Source: Aquamicrobium sp. LC103 (lineage in GTDB: Bacteria; Pseudomonadota; Alphaproteobacteria; Rhizobiales; Rhizobiaceae). Taken from it: 64,000 nucleotides of DNA. The notes below the pieces were generated by a model. The model searched no databases. It was not told where the DNA came from and was given only the letters and a program-made list of their open reading frames with translations. Each line of letters begins with the position of its first letter. The first letter of the stretch is position 1. The position numbers and the translations under genes were made by a program. The stretch covers positions 186,001 through 250,000 of the forward strand of contig NZ_LBCQ02000010.1 of assembly GCF_001014615.2 (NCBI RefSeq). Direction: 5' to 3'. Below, one piece after another: positions 1 through 9,180 of the stretch.

Positions 1-1093
1 GGCCGGGCCGTACGGGATAGGCGAAGACGACGTCGCGGAACTCGACCGAACCCGTGGCCGGGACCGGCATGGCGACCGGGCTCGCCGCGGCTGCTATTGC
101 CGGCTCCTCCGCCAGAAGCTCCGTCAGCCTTTCAGCCGCTCCGGCCGCCTGGCTGAGCTCGCCCCACACCTCCGAAAGCGCGCCGAGCGCGCCGGCGGCG
201 AAGACCGAATAAAGCAGGAACTGGCCGAGCGTGCCCGGCGAGATCGTGCCCGCCAGCACGTCCTTCGAGCCGAACCACAGCACCGCCACCACCGAGGAGA
301 AGATCGCGAAGATCGCGAAGAAGGTGAGAACGGACCTGGCAAGCACCGAGGAGCGCGCCGCCTCGAACGCCGCGTTCACCGCCGTGGAGAAACGGGAAAC
401 GACGAGCGCCTCGTTGGTGAAGGACTGCATGGTCCGCACCGCACCGATCTGTTCGCTCGCATAGGCGCTCGCCTCGGCAAGCGTGTCCTGCGCGGCGCGC
501 GACTTGCGACGCACGGAGCGGCCGAAGGCGACCAGCGGCAGCACGATGACGGGGATCGCCGCGATCACCAGGCCGGAAAGCTTCGGGCTGGTGATCACCA
601 TCATCGCCAGCGCGCCGAGGCCGAGAATGGCGTTGCGCAGGGCGACCGAGGCAGTCGCCCCGACGGTGGATTTTATCTGCGTCGTGTCGGCGGTGAGCCG
701 CGAGACGATCTCGCCGGACTGGACCGTGTCGAAGAAGCCGGGCGAAAGCTTCGTCACATGAGCGAACACGTCGCGCCTCAGGTCGGCGACCACCCGTTCG
801 CCGAGCGTGATGACGAAATAATAGCGGCAGGCGCTCGCCAGCGCGAGCACGCCCGCGATCACGACCATCATGCCGAAATAATTCGAGATGAAGGTGGAAT
901 CGGAACTGGTGAAACCGTGGTCGATCATCCGGCGCAGCGCGATCGGCAGGGTCAGCGTCGTGGCCGCGGCCAGCACCAGCGAAAAAATTGCGCCGAGAAC
1001 GAGGACGCGATAGCGCAGGACATAGGGATAGAGCTTGCGCAGGGGCTTCAGCGAGCGCCGCTTCGCGTCGTTTTCCAGCACGTCGAGCGCCAT
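1..1093 (-). CDS. ABC transporter half-unit, transmembrane domain (partial)
   Basis: The start codon is ATG at 1093 and the frame stays open to the window edge, so about 364 codons are seen and the rest lies upstream of base 1. The visible part is a six-helix exporter-type transmembrane domain (MsbA/LmrA class) followed by the first strand of the nucleotide-binding domain, which reads VEFRDVVFAYPVRP at residues of about 350-363. The Walker motifs are outside the window. Proteins of this class fuse the membrane and ATPase domains and export lipids or drugs as homodimers. The substrate cannot be told from this fragment. It is transcribed away from rpmE, and the two genes share the 1094-1289 promoter interval. 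Confidence 0.85.
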   Translation of the reverse strand, partial: MALDVLENDAKRRSLKPLRKLYPYVLRYRVLVLGAIFSLVLAAATTLTLPIALRRMIDHGFTSSDSTFISNYFGMMVVIAGVLALASACRYYFVITLGERVVADLRRDVFAHVTKLSPGFFDTVQSGEIVSRLTADTTQIKSTVGATASVALRNAILGLGALAMMVITSPKLSGLVIAAIPVIVLPLVAFGRSVRRKSRAAQDTLAEASAYASEQIGAVRTMQSFTNEALVVSRFSTAVNAAFEAARSSVLARSVLTFFAIFAIFSSVVAVLWFGSKDVLAGTISPGTLGQFLLYSVFAAGALGALSEVWGELSQAAGAAERLTELLAEEPAIAAAASPVAMPVPATGSVEFRDVVFAYPVRPG

Positions 1094-1142
1094 TCACCCT
1101 TCCCTTGCATTCTTGCCGCGGGCAAAATGCGCCCGCTCGGCC

Positions 1143-1171
1143 TTGTGCTTCAATTGCGGCTGATGTATAGG
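1143..1171 (+). promoter_or_regulatory. Possible sigma70-type promoter for rpmE
   Basis: TTGTGC at 1143-1148 and TATAGG at 1166-1171 are separated by 17 bases, about 120 bases upstream of rpmE. The match is only moderate, and a TTGACA at 1224-1229 without a good -10 box is an alternative. Confidence 0.3.
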
Positions 1172-1289
1172 CCAGCCGACCGTTTTTGAAGCCGTGGCTC
1201 TTCAATAGCTGCGGCTTCTAGTTTTGACAGTGGGCGCATCGACGCAGGTTCCGCCGCTCGAAGAACCACGCAACGCCAGGACAAGACCG

Positions 1290-1511
1290 ATGAAAGCCGA
1301 TATTCATCCCGATTACCACTCCATCAAGGTCGTCATGACTGACGGCACCGAATACATGACCCGTTCCACCTGGGGCAAGGAAGGCGACACGATGAATCTC
1401 GACATCGACCCGACCACGCACCCGGCATGGACCGGCGGCCAGCAGACGCTGATCGACCGCGGCGGCCGTCTCTCCAAGTTCAAGAAGCGCTACGAAGGTC
1501 TCGGCATCTAA
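1290..1511 (+). CDS. rpmE: 50S ribosomal protein L31
   Basis: This 73-residue protein matches the alphaproteobacterial L31 throughout: [19 protein letters not shown] at the start and a [14 protein letters not shown] tail. L31 sits on the large subunit and helps bridge the two subunits. The four zinc-binding cysteines of the classical C+ form are absent, so this is the zinc-independent type. The ATG at 1290 follows an AGGACA ribosome site. The gene is monocistronic, with its own terminator just downstream. Confidence 0.97.
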   Translation: MKADIHPDYHSIKVVMTDGTEYMTRSTWGKEGDTMNLDIDPTTHPAWTGGQQTLIDRGGRLSKFKKRYEGLGI

Positions 1512-1555
1512 CGAGCCCCGCGCGCGGCGCGAGCCGCGCCGGCCCGATGATTTTC

Positions 1556-1585
1556 AAGGCCGCCTTCGGGCGGCCTTTGCTTTTT
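1556..1585 (+). terminator. Intrinsic terminator of rpmE
   Basis: A GC-rich hairpin (GGCCGCC / GGGCGGCC around a TTC loop, 1558-1575) is followed by a T-rich run. It lies about 45 bases past the rpmE stop. Confidence 0.88.
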
Positions 1586-1712
1586 GAGCCGGCTCTTTTT
1601 GTCACGCCCTCTGGATTTCAGCGCCCCGCGCTCCAGATAATCGTCGAAGCTCCTTCGTTTCGGCGCCGTTCGCGAAGGTGCGATCTTTTTTCCGCTCAAC
1701 CGTCGAGGTCAG

Positions 1713-1737
1713 GGAACCGCGAGGGTTGTTTTGCGTT
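1713..1737 (+). promoter_or_regulatory. EcfG (general stress) type promoter upstream of rpoH2
   Basis: GGAAC at 1713-1717 and CGTT at 1734-1737 are separated by exactly 16 bases. This matches the consensus known for the alphaproteobacterial general stress ECF sigma factor (EcfG/RpoE2). It lies 116 bases before the rpoH2 start, in a 341-base interval (1512-1852) that otherwise holds only the rpmE terminator. In Sinorhizobium rpoH2 is a known RpoE2 target, so the placement fits. Confidence 0.7.
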
Positions 1738-1852
1738 GGTTCCATTAGGCAACGCTCCCGTTCACGCATGACTGGGTGTCGGCCCCGCCGCATGATCGAG
1801 CGGCACGAAGGCGGACGCTCATCTTGCCGGGAGGAAGCTTGGGAGCGCGACG

Positions 1853-2716
1853 ATGGAACATTCCGCGAAACGATCGCTGATCCGGCAAGCCATGCGGGCG
1901 CCCTATCTCGGCCGCGAGGAGGAACACGAACTGGCCGTGCGCTGGAAGGAACAGCACGACCAGAACGCCCTTAACCGGATCACGGTGTCTCATATGCGCC
2001 TTGTCATCGCGATGGCGTCGAAGTTCCGCAATTTCGGCCTGTCGATGAGCGACCTCATCCAGGAAGGGCATGTGGGCCTGCTCGAGGCCGCGGCCCGTTT
2101 CGAGCCGGACCGCGACGTGCGCTTCTCCACCTACGCGACCTGGTGGATCCGCGCTTCCATGCAGGACTACATCCTGCGCAACTGGTCGATCGTGCGCGGC
2201 GGCACGAGCTCGGCGCAAAAGGCGCTGTTCTTCAATCTGCGCAGACTGCGCGCCAAGCTGGCACAGGATTCCGCGGCACTTTCCGATTCCCAGGTCTATC
2301 GCGAGATCTCGCTTGCGCTCGGCGTGGCCGAATCCGACGTGGCGCTGATGGACGCCCGCCTTTCCGGTCCCGATACCTCGCTCAACGCTCCGCTGAGCGA
2401 CGACGGCAACGGCATGTCCGACCGGATGGATTTCCTGATCAGCGACGAGCCCCTGCCCGACGAGGTGGTCGGTGCGACGATCGACCAGGAGCGGCAGTCG
2501 GAATGGCTGCAGACGGCACTGCGCACGCTCAACGCGCGCGAGCTGAAGATCATCCGCGAAAGACGGCTCCGCGACGAAGGCGCGACGCTGGAAGCGCTCG
2601 GCGAGCGGCTCGGCATTTCCAAGGAACGCGTGCGCCAGATCGAAAGCCGCGCGCTGGAAAAGCTGCGCAGCGCGCTCGTGGAGGTCAATCCCGAGCTTTC
2701 CAGCCAGATGGCTTGA
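1853..2716 (+). CDS. rpoH2: Alternative sigma factor RpoH2 (sigma-32 family)
   Basis: This 287-residue sigma-70 family protein carries the RpoH box QKALFFNLRRLRAKL at residues 122-136, which marks heat-shock-type sigma factors. Region 2 (about 45-115, with FSTYATWWIRASMQDYILRN) binds the -10 box. Region 4 (about 245-275, LGERLGISKERVRQIESR) is the -35-binding helix-turn-helix. The sequence is closer to rhizobial RpoH2 than RpoH1, the form linked to oxidative and photo-oxidative stress rather than classical heat shock. The upstream EcfG-type promoter supports a sigma cascade. The subtype is assigned from recalled family features. Confidence 0.9.
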   Translation: MEHSAKRSLIRQAMRAPYLGREEEHELAVRWKEQHDQNALNRITVSHMRLVIAMASKFRNFGLSMSDLIQEGHVGLLEAAARFEPDRDVRFSTYATWWIRASMQDYILRNWSIVRGGTSSAQKALFFNLRRLRAKLAQDSAALSDSQVYREISLALGVAESDVALMDARLSGPDTSLNAPLSDDGNGMSDRMDFLISDEPLPDEVVGATIDQERQSEWLQTALRTLNARELKIIRERRLRDEGATLEALGERLGISKERVRQIESRALEKLRSALVEVNPELSSQMA

Positions 2717-2728
2717 GGCTTTTTCCGG

Positions 2729-4201
2729 TCACCGGTCGGTGATGATCTTGACCTTGCTGCCGGCCGACACGGTCGATCCCGGCGCCAGTCCGTTGATCAG
2801 CCTGAACATTTCCAGCTTGCGGTCGACCCCCGCCATCTGCGCGGAAAGCGTCGCTATGGTCTGGCCCGGCTGGACCGTGACGACACGAATGCGCAGCGGC
2901 TTCAGATTGGCCTTCTCGGCGTCGCTCAGCGTGCGGAAGCTGCCGGTGACCTGGCTGGCGGTCGCATCGAGCGTGTTGCTCGACGCGGGCGCAGCGGTGA
3001 GCAGGCGGTAGACCTGGCCTCCCGCCCTCATGACGGTCACGTCGAACTGCCAGCCCTCGGCGCGCGCCTTGGCGCTGACGCCTTCATTGCCGTTGACGTT
3101 GATCGGCCGAATGGTCGTTTCGTCCAGCCCCGCCACCCAGCCGCTGCGCACATAGTCGGCCAGCGAAACGCGTTGATCGACGGTCACCCCGTCGAAGCGT
3201 ATCGCCTGGTCGCCGGGGCCGGCGGCGGTGACGGCTGCTGCGGAATTGTCGATCACGAAGCCATCGGGAACCGTGAAGGATATTCCGAGCTTCGGATGGA
3301 TGAAGGTACGGCCCCTCACATAGCCCTCGTCGGGCGTGTCCCCGAAGAGCATGCCGTCTATGCCGGCAAGGAAGGAATCGCGATCGCGCGTGCCGGTGCC
3401 CGGGGCGCCGAACTGGCGCGCATGGCGAAGCGCGAGCTCGATGCGTTGCGGCGCCGTCGGGTGGCTGGCGAGGAAATCGAGGTTCTGGTTGACCGCGCCG
3501 GTGACGTTGCGGGAATCGCTGTAGGCCGCCATCGACTGAAGGAAGCGCGAGGCCGCGTAGGGATCGTAGCCGGCGCGACCGATCGCCTTGATTCCGATCA
3601 CGTCGGCTTCCAGCTCCTGGTTGCGCGAGAACTGGGCCAGCCGCAGCTTGCCGCGCACGAGCGCGACCTGGGCCGAGGGGTCGCTTCCGAGCACGTCGCT
3701 GACGACGCGCGAAGCCAACACCTCCTCCGCCTCCTTCTGCTGGCGCTGGATGCCGTGATTGGCCGTCACATGCGCCATCTCGTGCGCGAGCACGGCGGCA
3801 AGCTCCGCCGAATCGTTGGCGAGCGCCAGAAGCCCGCGCGTCACGTAGAGATAGCCGCCCGGCAGCGCGAACGCGTTGATGTTCGGCGAATTCAATATGG
3901 TGATGTTGTAGGTCTGGTTCGGATTTTCCGGATCGAGCGTCAGCGTGCCGACGACCTTGGCGACCATGCGCTCGAGCTTGGCATCGGAATACTCGCCGCC
4001 ATAGGTCGCCAGGATGCGTGGATGCTGCTCGCGCGCGATCGCCGCCATGCGGTCGTTGCGCGTGACGTTGTCGATGGTGACGGGATTGGAGGACGGCCTG
4101 AACGCGTCGGGATTGTTGGTGGCGTCCAGCATCTGGCATCCCGCCAGCGCGAGCAGGAGCGCAGCCGACATCGCGCCGCGCCGAAGCCGGCGCGACGGCA
4201 A
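2729..4201 (-). CDS. M48 family metalloprotease lipoprotein with LysM domain
   Basis: From the TTG at 4201 this is a 490-residue protein beginning with a basic n-region and a lipobox LALAGC, so it should be anchored to a membrane facing the periplasm. The zinc protease motif HEMAH (residues 140-144) is followed by the distal NQELEADVIG motif. The last 50 residues form a LysM-like peptidoglycan-binding module (VTVQPGQTIATLSAQMAG). BepA/YfgC-like proteins do outer-membrane protein quality control, a plausible but unproven role here. The start is uncertain. ATG at 4171 would leave no charged n-region. A CTG at 4246 sits 7 bases after a strong GGAAAGGGG ribosome site and would also give a good signal peptide. 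Confidence 0.88.
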   Translation of the reverse strand: MPSRRLRRGAMSAALLLALAGCQMLDATNNPDAFRPSSNPVTIDNVTRNDRMAAIAREQHPRILATYGGEYSDAKLERMVAKVVGTLTLDPENPNQTYNITILNSPNINAFALPGGYLYVTRGLLALANDSAELAAVLAHEMAHVTANHGIQRQQKEAEEVLASRVVSDVLGSDPSAQVALVRGKLRLAQFSRNQELEADVIGIKAIGRAGYDPYAASRFLQSMAAYSDSRNVTGAVNQNLDFLASHPTAPQRIELALRHARQFGAPGTGTRDRDSFLAGIDGMLFGDTPDEGYVRGRTFIHPKLGISFTVPDGFVIDNSAAAVTAAGPGDQAIRFDGVTVDQRVSLADYVRSGWVAGLDETTIRPINVNGNEGVSAKARAEGWQFDVTVMRAGGQVYRLLTAAPASSNTLDATASQVTGSFRTLSDAEKANLKPLRIRVVTVQPGQTIATLSAQMAGVDRKLEMFRLINGLAPGSTVSAGSKVKIITDR

Positions 4202-4403
4202 CCGGACTATCCGGACCGTCGTCTCGTCTGGCCACCTTTTGTCCAGGATTGTACCCCTTTCCTTCGTCTGACCCTCAACGCTCCGCAACCGGCAAGGTTG
4301 CGTCGAAACGGCATTTCCTCGAACGGCTTTGGAGCCAAGCGCCGCATTTGACCGGAAATTATGTCCGCTTCCGGGCAATTGCGCGAATCAAAGCCGCACT
4401 CTT

Positions 4404-5117
4404 CTAGCGGCCAATGTAACGTCGAAAAGATTTTGGGCCAGCATCCGAAAAGAAGGCGGGGGTGTCGCCGACGGCTGTAACGGTTCCATCTTCCAGGAAC
4501 ACGACCTTCCCGGCGATCGCGCGCGCGTCCTCGGGATGGTGCGTGACCATCAGCACGGTCATGCCCTGCTCGGCGTGAAGCTCCCTCAGGAGATCGAGCA
4601 TCTCCTGCCTGAGCGCCGGCCCCAGCGAGGCGAACGGCTCGTCGAGCAGCAGGACCGGTCGCTTGCGAACCAGCACCCGGGCAAGCGCGACGCGCTGGCG
4701 CTCGCCGCCGGAAAGCTCGCGCGGCAGGCGCCTTTCCTTGCCTTCGAGCCCGACCCGCGCCAGCGCCTCGGTGACGTCCGCCCGGTCGTCGCCCGAAAGC
4801 GCCAGCGATGGCGAGCGGCCGAGACCGACATTGCTGAAAACGTCGAGATGGGCGAAGAGGTTGTTTTCCTGGAAGACCATCGAGACGGGACGCCGTGCCG
4901 GCGCCAATTCCGTCACGTCCTCGCCACCGATGCGGATGCGGCCCGAGGCCGGCTTCTCGAAGCCGGCAATGAGATTGAGCAGCGTCGACTTGCCGGAACC
5001 GCTCGGTCCCATCACGGCGGCGATCGAGGAGGCCGGCAGCGCGAAGTCGAACCGCATCGGCGTCTCGCCATAGCTGAAGGTGACGGATTCGAGCCCGATC
5101 GCCGCACCGCTTCTCAT
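4404..5117 (-). CDS. thiQ: Thiamine ABC transporter, ATP-binding protein
   Basis: This 237-residue ATPase has Walker [10 protein letters not shown] (37-45), signature LSGGERQR (135-142), Walker B LLLDEP (156-161) and an H-loop histidine in THH (192-194). It powers uptake of thiamine and its phosphates through ThiP. The ATG at 5117 overlaps the thiP stop by four bases (ATGA), which indicates translational coupling. It is the last gene of thiBPQ, and the riboswitch upstream of thiB supports the thiamine assignment. The following M48 gene begins about 200 bases later. Confidence 0.95.
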   Translation of the reverse strand: MRSGAAIGLESVTFSYGETPMRFDFALPASSIAAVMGPSGSGKSTLLNLIAGFEKPASGRIRIGGEDVTELAPARRPVSMVFQENNLFAHLDVFSNVGLGRSPSLALSGDDRADVTEALARVGLEGKERRLPRELSGGERQRVALARVLVRKRPVLLLDEPFASLGPALRQEMLDLLRELHAEQGMTVLMVTHHPEDARAIAGKVVFLEDGTVTAVGDTPAFFSDAGPKSFRRYIGR

Positions 5118-6733
5118 CCTCGCGCCTTTCCGGTTCGATCCGCGACAAGCATCAGCACAAGACAGAGAATGCCGAGGAACAATGCAAGCCCCGCCGCGTC
5201 CGCGGTGCGATAGGCACCCATGCGCGCCAGCAGCAGGTAGGGCAAGGTCTGCACTGCATCGCTGCCGAAAAGCGCGATCACCCCCAGGTCGCCGAGCGAA
5301 AGCGCCATGGCGAAGGCCGTGGCCGTACCGAGCGGCCGGCGCAGCGTCGGCCAGTCCACCAGGCGCAGGCGTGCCAACCCGGAAATGCCGAGCGCGGCGC
5401 AAAGCTTCTCGTGCCGCGCGCTGGCGGCGTCATGGGCCGGGCGGATAGCGCGGATCGCGAAGGGCATCGCCATCACCGCATTGACCGCGACCACCATGAC
5501 GGGCGCGATCGCGAAGACCTGCCCGGTCTGCCGCAGGAGGATGAACCAGCCCGCGCCGACGACGATCGGCGGAACGACGAGCACGAAGCTCGCGCCGGTA
5601 TCGAGCGCCTTTTCGACGATGCCCGGCGTCTTGCCGGCCGGGCGCTTCAGTTCCATCGCGCGCCGCGCCATCACCAGCGCCGTAGAAAGGGCGACGCAGA
5701 GAAAGGCGGACAGGGCCGCAAGGACCAGACTGGTAAGTATCGCCTGGTGAACCGCGGGATCGGCGGCGAGCCGTGCAAGATCGGCCCCGAGGCCGGCGAT
5801 CACGGTCGCGGCCATCGGCCCGGCAACGAAGGCGAGCGCGGCGGCGATCAGCAGGAAGTTGAACGCCTTCTCCGTCCCGCTGGTCGAAACGGGCACGCGC
5901 GCGGCGACCTGGAGATTGGCGTCGCCGCTCATATTCGCACCGACGCGCATCAGCAGGATCACCACCACCGCCGTGAGCACGATCTGCAGAACGGTCAGCG
6001 CGACCGCGCGGGCCGGGTCGAAATCGAAGCGCAGCGCCTGATAGATGGCAACCTCCAGCGTCGTCGCGCGCGGTCCGCCGCCGAGCGTCAGCACGATGGT
6101 GAAGGAGGTGATGCACAGCATGAAGACCAGACCGGCGACACCGGGAAGTGCGGCGCGCAGCACCGGCCATTCGACAAAGCGGAAGCTCGACCTGGCGCCC
6201 ATGCCGAGTTGGCCCGCGAGCCGCAACTGGTCGGCCGGAACGGTCTCCAGCGCCAGCAGGAACAGCCTCGCCGCCAGCGGCAGATTGAAGAACACGTGCG
6301 CGACGAGGATACCCGAAAGACCGTATATGCCCTGCCAGCGGCCGCCTCCGATCGCCGAAAGGAAGTCGGCGAAAATCCCGGCGCGCCCGAGCAGCGCCAG
6401 CACGCCGAGCGCGACGACGATCGCCGGCAGGGCGAGAGGCAGCGCAAAGAGGCGCAGGATGAGCGCCCTTCCGGGAAAGTGCGCCTGGCGCGCAAGCGCG
6501 CGGGCGACGAACAGCGCCGGTACGACCGCAAGCAGCGTCGACAGCACGGCCTGCCACAGCGTGAAGCGCGCGACGCGCATGAGGTAGGGATCGAAGGCCG
6601 AAACCGCGCCCGACCAGTCGCGCGCCGCCTCCACCGCCAGTCCCGCAAACGCGCCACCGACGAGGATGGCGACGACGCCGAGAGCCAGGATGCCGGCTAG
6701 GACACGGCGGTCGGTGGCGCGCGGCGCGTTCAT
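5114..6733 (-). CDS. thiP: Thiamine ABC transporter, permease
   Basis: This 539-residue protein from ATG 6733 is a fused tandem permease with about twelve hydrophobic segments. It has two binding-protein-dependent transport (BPD) domains, as expected for ThiP, where one chain supplies both halves of the channel. It pairs with ThiB in the periplasm and ThiQ in the cytoplasm. Its end overlaps thiQ by four bases. On the upstream side, 506 bases filled with inverted repeats separate it from thiB, which is unusual for this operon. Confidence 0.94.
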   Translation of the reverse strand: MNAPRATDRRVLAGILALGVVAILVGGAFAGLAVEAARDWSGAVSAFDPYLMRVARFTLWQAVLSTLLAVVPALFVARALARQAHFPGRALILRLFALPLALPAIVVALGVLALLGRAGIFADFLSAIGGGRWQGIYGLSGILVAHVFFNLPLAARLFLLALETVPADQLRLAGQLGMGARSSFRFVEWPVLRAALPGVAGLVFMLCITSFTIVLTLGGGPRATTLEVAIYQALRFDFDPARAVALTVLQIVLTAVVVILLMRVGANMSGDANLQVAARVPVSTSGTEKAFNFLLIAAALAFVAGPMAATVIAGLGADLARLAADPAVHQAILTSLVLAALSAFLCVALSTALVMARRAMELKRPAGKTPGIVEKALDTGASFVLVVPPIVVGAGWFILLRQTGQVFAIAPVMVVAVNAVMAMPFAIRAIRPAHDAASARHEKLCAALGISGLARLRLVDWPTLRRPLGTATAFAMALSLGDLGVIALFGSDAVQTLPYLLLARMGAYRTADAAGLALFLGILCLVLMLVADRTGKARG

Positions 6734-6800
6734 TCGGCGCGGCGCTCCGGCGAAAGCAACGCAGTCTGCCACCTGGGTTGAAGAGGCGGACCTGTCGGCG

Positions 6801-7112
6801 ATGCCTCCTCCACCATGCTTCGCATAGTCCCCCTCCCCGTAAACGTGGGGGAATCGCATGTGGATTTACCCCCACCCCTAACCCCTCCCCACAAGGGGGA
6901 GGGGGACTGCCTGACTGCAACGCCGCGCATATTCGCCGATGAGCGGCGCCTTGACGCAATCCCTGCAAGGTCCCCCTCCCCCTTGTGGGGAGGGGTTAGG
7001 GGTGGGAAGCCGGTCGCCCTGCCGGTAAACGTGGGAGGATCACCGACCGTGCCGTCGGTTCCTCCCCTGCGAAGCGGGGGAGGGGGACCGCCGAAGGCGG
7101 TGGAGGAAGCAT
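6801..7112. repeat. Nested inverted-repeat element inside the thi operon
   Basis: The 6734-7239 gap holds no credible gene but contains a composite palindrome. A perfect 37-base inverted repeat (6870-6906 and 6970-7006, C-rich/G-rich, containing CCCCTAACCCCTCCCCAC) surrounds a 63-base centre. Outside it, GTAAACGTGGG motifs recur near 6839-6850 and 7024-7036. The outermost arms, resembling TCCTCCACC...CCCCCTCCCC, lie at about 6806-6840 and 7060-7112. The C-rich core resembles an intergenic repeat family known from rhizobial genomes. It should form a large RNA hairpin between thiB and thiP. Confidence 0.85.
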
Positions 7113-7239
7113 TGACGATGAGCCTGAATTGCGGCGTGCGGGTTGAGACCCGCCAATCGCTGAGGGCAAGCACCAATGACGAGAGCGGGCGACATAAGGC
7201 TGAACGCATCAGATCGTCATCCGTCCGTACCGAAAGCAC

Positions 7240-8241
7240 CTACCTGCTCATCACCGACAGCCATTCGTCGACCCACGCCTTGCGGTTGGCCGCCACCTCC
7301 TCGGGACTGAACTCGAGTGTCTTCGCCGGCTTCACCAGCCCGTCGAAGGCCGGATTCAGCGGCTTTGACGTCGGCGCCGCCGGAAACATCCAGTTCGTCT
7401 CCGGAATCGCGTCCTGAAAGGCCGGGCTCACCATGAAGGCGAGGAATTTCTCGGTGAGCGGATTTTCCGCTCCCTTTACCGTCGCGCCGGCGACCTCCAC
7501 CTGCAGGTAGTGACCTTCCTCGAAGGAAGCGGCCTTGTAGCGGTCGGAATCCTCGGCGATCTCGTGGTAGGCGGGCGAGGTCGTGTAGGAAAGCACCATC
7601 GGCGCCTCGCCGCTGGTGAACAGGCCATAGGCCTCGCTCCAGCCCGGCGTGACGGTCAACACCTTGTCCTTGAGCTCCGCCCAGGCGTCGGCCGCCTCGT
7701 CGCCATAGACGGATTTGACCCACAGGAGAAGGCCGAGGCCCGGCGTCGACGTGCGCGGATCCTGGATGACGATCTTCGTGTCGGCGTCGCTCTCGACCAG
7801 CTCGCGCAGGCTTGCAGGCGGCGTCTCCACCGCCTGCGTGTCGTACACGAAGGCGAAATAGCCGTAATCATAGGGCACGAACATGTCGTCGTCCCATCCG
7901 CCCGGGACTTCCACATTGTCGAGCGAGATGCCGTGCGGCGCGAACAAGCCGCTTTCCCGCGCTTCGTGGATCAGGTTGGTATCGAGCCCGAGCACGATGT
8001 CGGCATTGGTGCCGCTGCCCTCGAGCTTCAGCCGGTTGAGCAGCGCCACGCCGTCGGCCACGGAGACGAACTCCAGGTCGCAGCCGCATTCGGCTTCGAA
8101 GGCCTTTTCCACCACAGGACCGGGACCCCATTCGGCGGTGAAGCTGTCGTAGGTGTAGACGGTGAGCTTGTCCTGGGCGGCGGCCGGCAAGGCTATCGAT
8201 GCGAGCGCCGCGGCAAGAAGATGAATGGCCTTTTCGCGCAT
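7240..8241 (-). CDS. thiB: Thiamine ABC transporter, periplasmic binding protein
   Basis: This 333-residue protein has a Sec signal peptide (about 1-22, ending PAAAQ) and then [17 protein letters not shown], typical of ThiB. The rest is an iron/thiamine-type extracellular solute-binding fold (SBP family 1). It captures thiamine, TMP or TPP in the periplasm and hands it to ThiPQ. The ATG at 8241 has a strong AGGAGG ribosome site. It is the first gene of the operon and follows a TPP riboswitch directly, so expression should fall when TPP is plentiful. Confidence 0.96.
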   Translation of the reverse strand: MREKAIHLLAAALASIALPAAAQDKLTVYTYDSFTAEWGPGPVVEKAFEAECGCDLEFVSVADGVALLNRLKLEGSGTNADIVLGLDTNLIHEARESGLFAPHGISLDNVEVPGGWDDDMFVPYDYGYFAFVYDTQAVETPPASLRELVESDADTKIVIQDPRTSTPGLGLLLWVKSVYGDEAADAWAELKDKVLTVTPGWSEAYGLFTSGEAPMVLSYTTSPAYHEIAEDSDRYKAASFEEGHYLQVEVAGATVKGAENPLTEKFLAFMVSPAFQDAIPETNWMFPAAPTSKPLNPAFDGLVKPAKTLEFSPEEVAANRKAWVDEWLSVMSR

Positions 8242-8295
8242 GCGCGCCTCCTTGTGGTGTCGCAGGGGAAATCGAGGCGCCTTGCAAGGAGCGTC

Positions 8296-8396
8296 TAATC
8301 CCTCCGCCGGTACAAGCCGGATCAGGTTCGGCGGGTTGGCAGGGACTGGCCCGTCTGCCTCTCAGCCTGCGCGATCCCGCCCAGGCACCCCGTTAG
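8296..8396 (-). promoter_or_regulatory. TPP riboswitch (THI element) controlling thiBPQ
   Basis: Read on the minus strand, the conserved core elements occur in order: GGGGTGCC (complement of 8384-8391), GCTGAGAGG (about 8358-8366), GAACCTGATC (8320-8329) and the closing GGCGGAGGGA (about 8300-8309). It lies about 55 bases before the thiB start, so binding of TPP probably blocks the thiB ribosome site or causes early termination. Confidence 0.97.
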
Positions 8397-8406
8397 AGCA
8401 CCCGGA

Positions 8407-8435
8407 GACATAGGGCGGCGGCGGGAACCGCGCAA
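8407..8435 (-). promoter_or_regulatory. Probable promoter of thiBPQ
   Basis: On the minus strand TTGCGC (8435-8430) and TATGTC (8412-8407) are 17 bases apart. The predicted start at about 8400 is just before the riboswitch. Confidence 0.5.
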
Positions 8436-8519
8436 GCGGTAGTTTGGCGCCCTGCCCCTCATACGGCTTTCGCTTTTGCCCGATGGCGTGATAGAGGCGG
8501 CGGCAATGAGAACCGAACC

Positions 8520-9164
8520 ATGAGCCGTTTTGCCATTCTTCTGGGCGGCGACCTCGTCGCCACGCCCCGCCTCGCCGCGCAACTTGCCGGGACGCGGGTG
8601 ATCGCCGCCGATTCCGGCATTCGCCACGCCGAACCGCTGGGGCTGCGGCCGGAACTGTGGACCGGCGACTTCGATTCCGTCCCCGATGAATGGCGGGCGC
8701 ATCATTCGGCGATACCGGTCGAGGCGTTTCCGCCCGAAAAGGACATGACGGACGGCGAGATCGCCGTCGAAGCCGCCCTTGCGCGCGGCGCCGACGAGAT
8801 CGTGCTTGTCGGCGCCTTCGGCGGCGCGCGCGCCGATCACGCCTTCCTGCATCTGACCGCCGCGATCCGCCTTGCCGAAAACGGTATCGGCTGCCTGCTG
8901 ACCAGCGGCCATGAGGAAGGAACGCCGTTCCTGCCGGGCAGCCGCGGCTTCGACTATCCGAGCGGCACGCTCTTCAGCGTCCTCGCCTTCTCCGATCTGA
9001 CGGACCTCACCTTGCGTGGCGCGAAATGGCCGCTCACCGACCGCTTCGTTCCCTTCGGCTCGTCGCTGACGCTTTCCAACGAAGTGGCCGGGCAACTGGA
9101 CGTTTCCCTCGGCAGCGGCCGTGCCCTTCTCGTCGCCCATATTCTTCCGGTTTCCAGGCAGTAG
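8520..9164 (+). CDS. thiN: Thiamine diphosphokinase
   Basis: This 214-residue protein has the thiamine pyrophosphokinase signatures DSG (31-33), GDFDS (49-53) and KDMTDGE (74-80). It transfers a pyrophosphate from ATP to thiamine, making TPP directly from imported thiamine. It lies divergently from thiBPQ, so uptake and activation are encoded side by side. No riboswitch precedes it on the plus strand, so only the transporter appears TPP-regulated. The uup gene begins 16 bases later and is probably co-transcribed. Confidence 0.95.
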   Translation: MSRFAILLGGDLVATPRLAAQLAGTRVIAADSGIRHAEPLGLRPELWTGDFDSVPDEWRAHHSAIPVEAFPPEKDMTDGEIAVEAALARGADEIVLVGAFGGARADHAFLHLTAAIRLAENGIGCLLTSGHEEGTPFLPGSRGFDYPSGTLFSVLAFSDLTDLTLRGAKWPLTDRFVPFGSSLTLSNEVAGQLDVSLGSGRALLVAHILPVSRQ

Positions 9165-9180
9165 GCTCAGACCCTTTTCC

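Noticed and set aside
132-1205. Long minus-strand frame over the first kilobase
   Set aside because: It is the shadow of the ABC transporter gene, whose true frame runs off the left edge and starts at 1093.
3173-4351. 392-codon plus-strand frame opposite the M48 gene
   Set aside because: The sequence is rich in Arg, Gly and His with no motif, typical of an antisense shadow.
6815-7417. 200-codon plus-strand frame over the thi repeat
   Set aside because: Much of it is translated inverted repeat and the rest is antisense to thiB.
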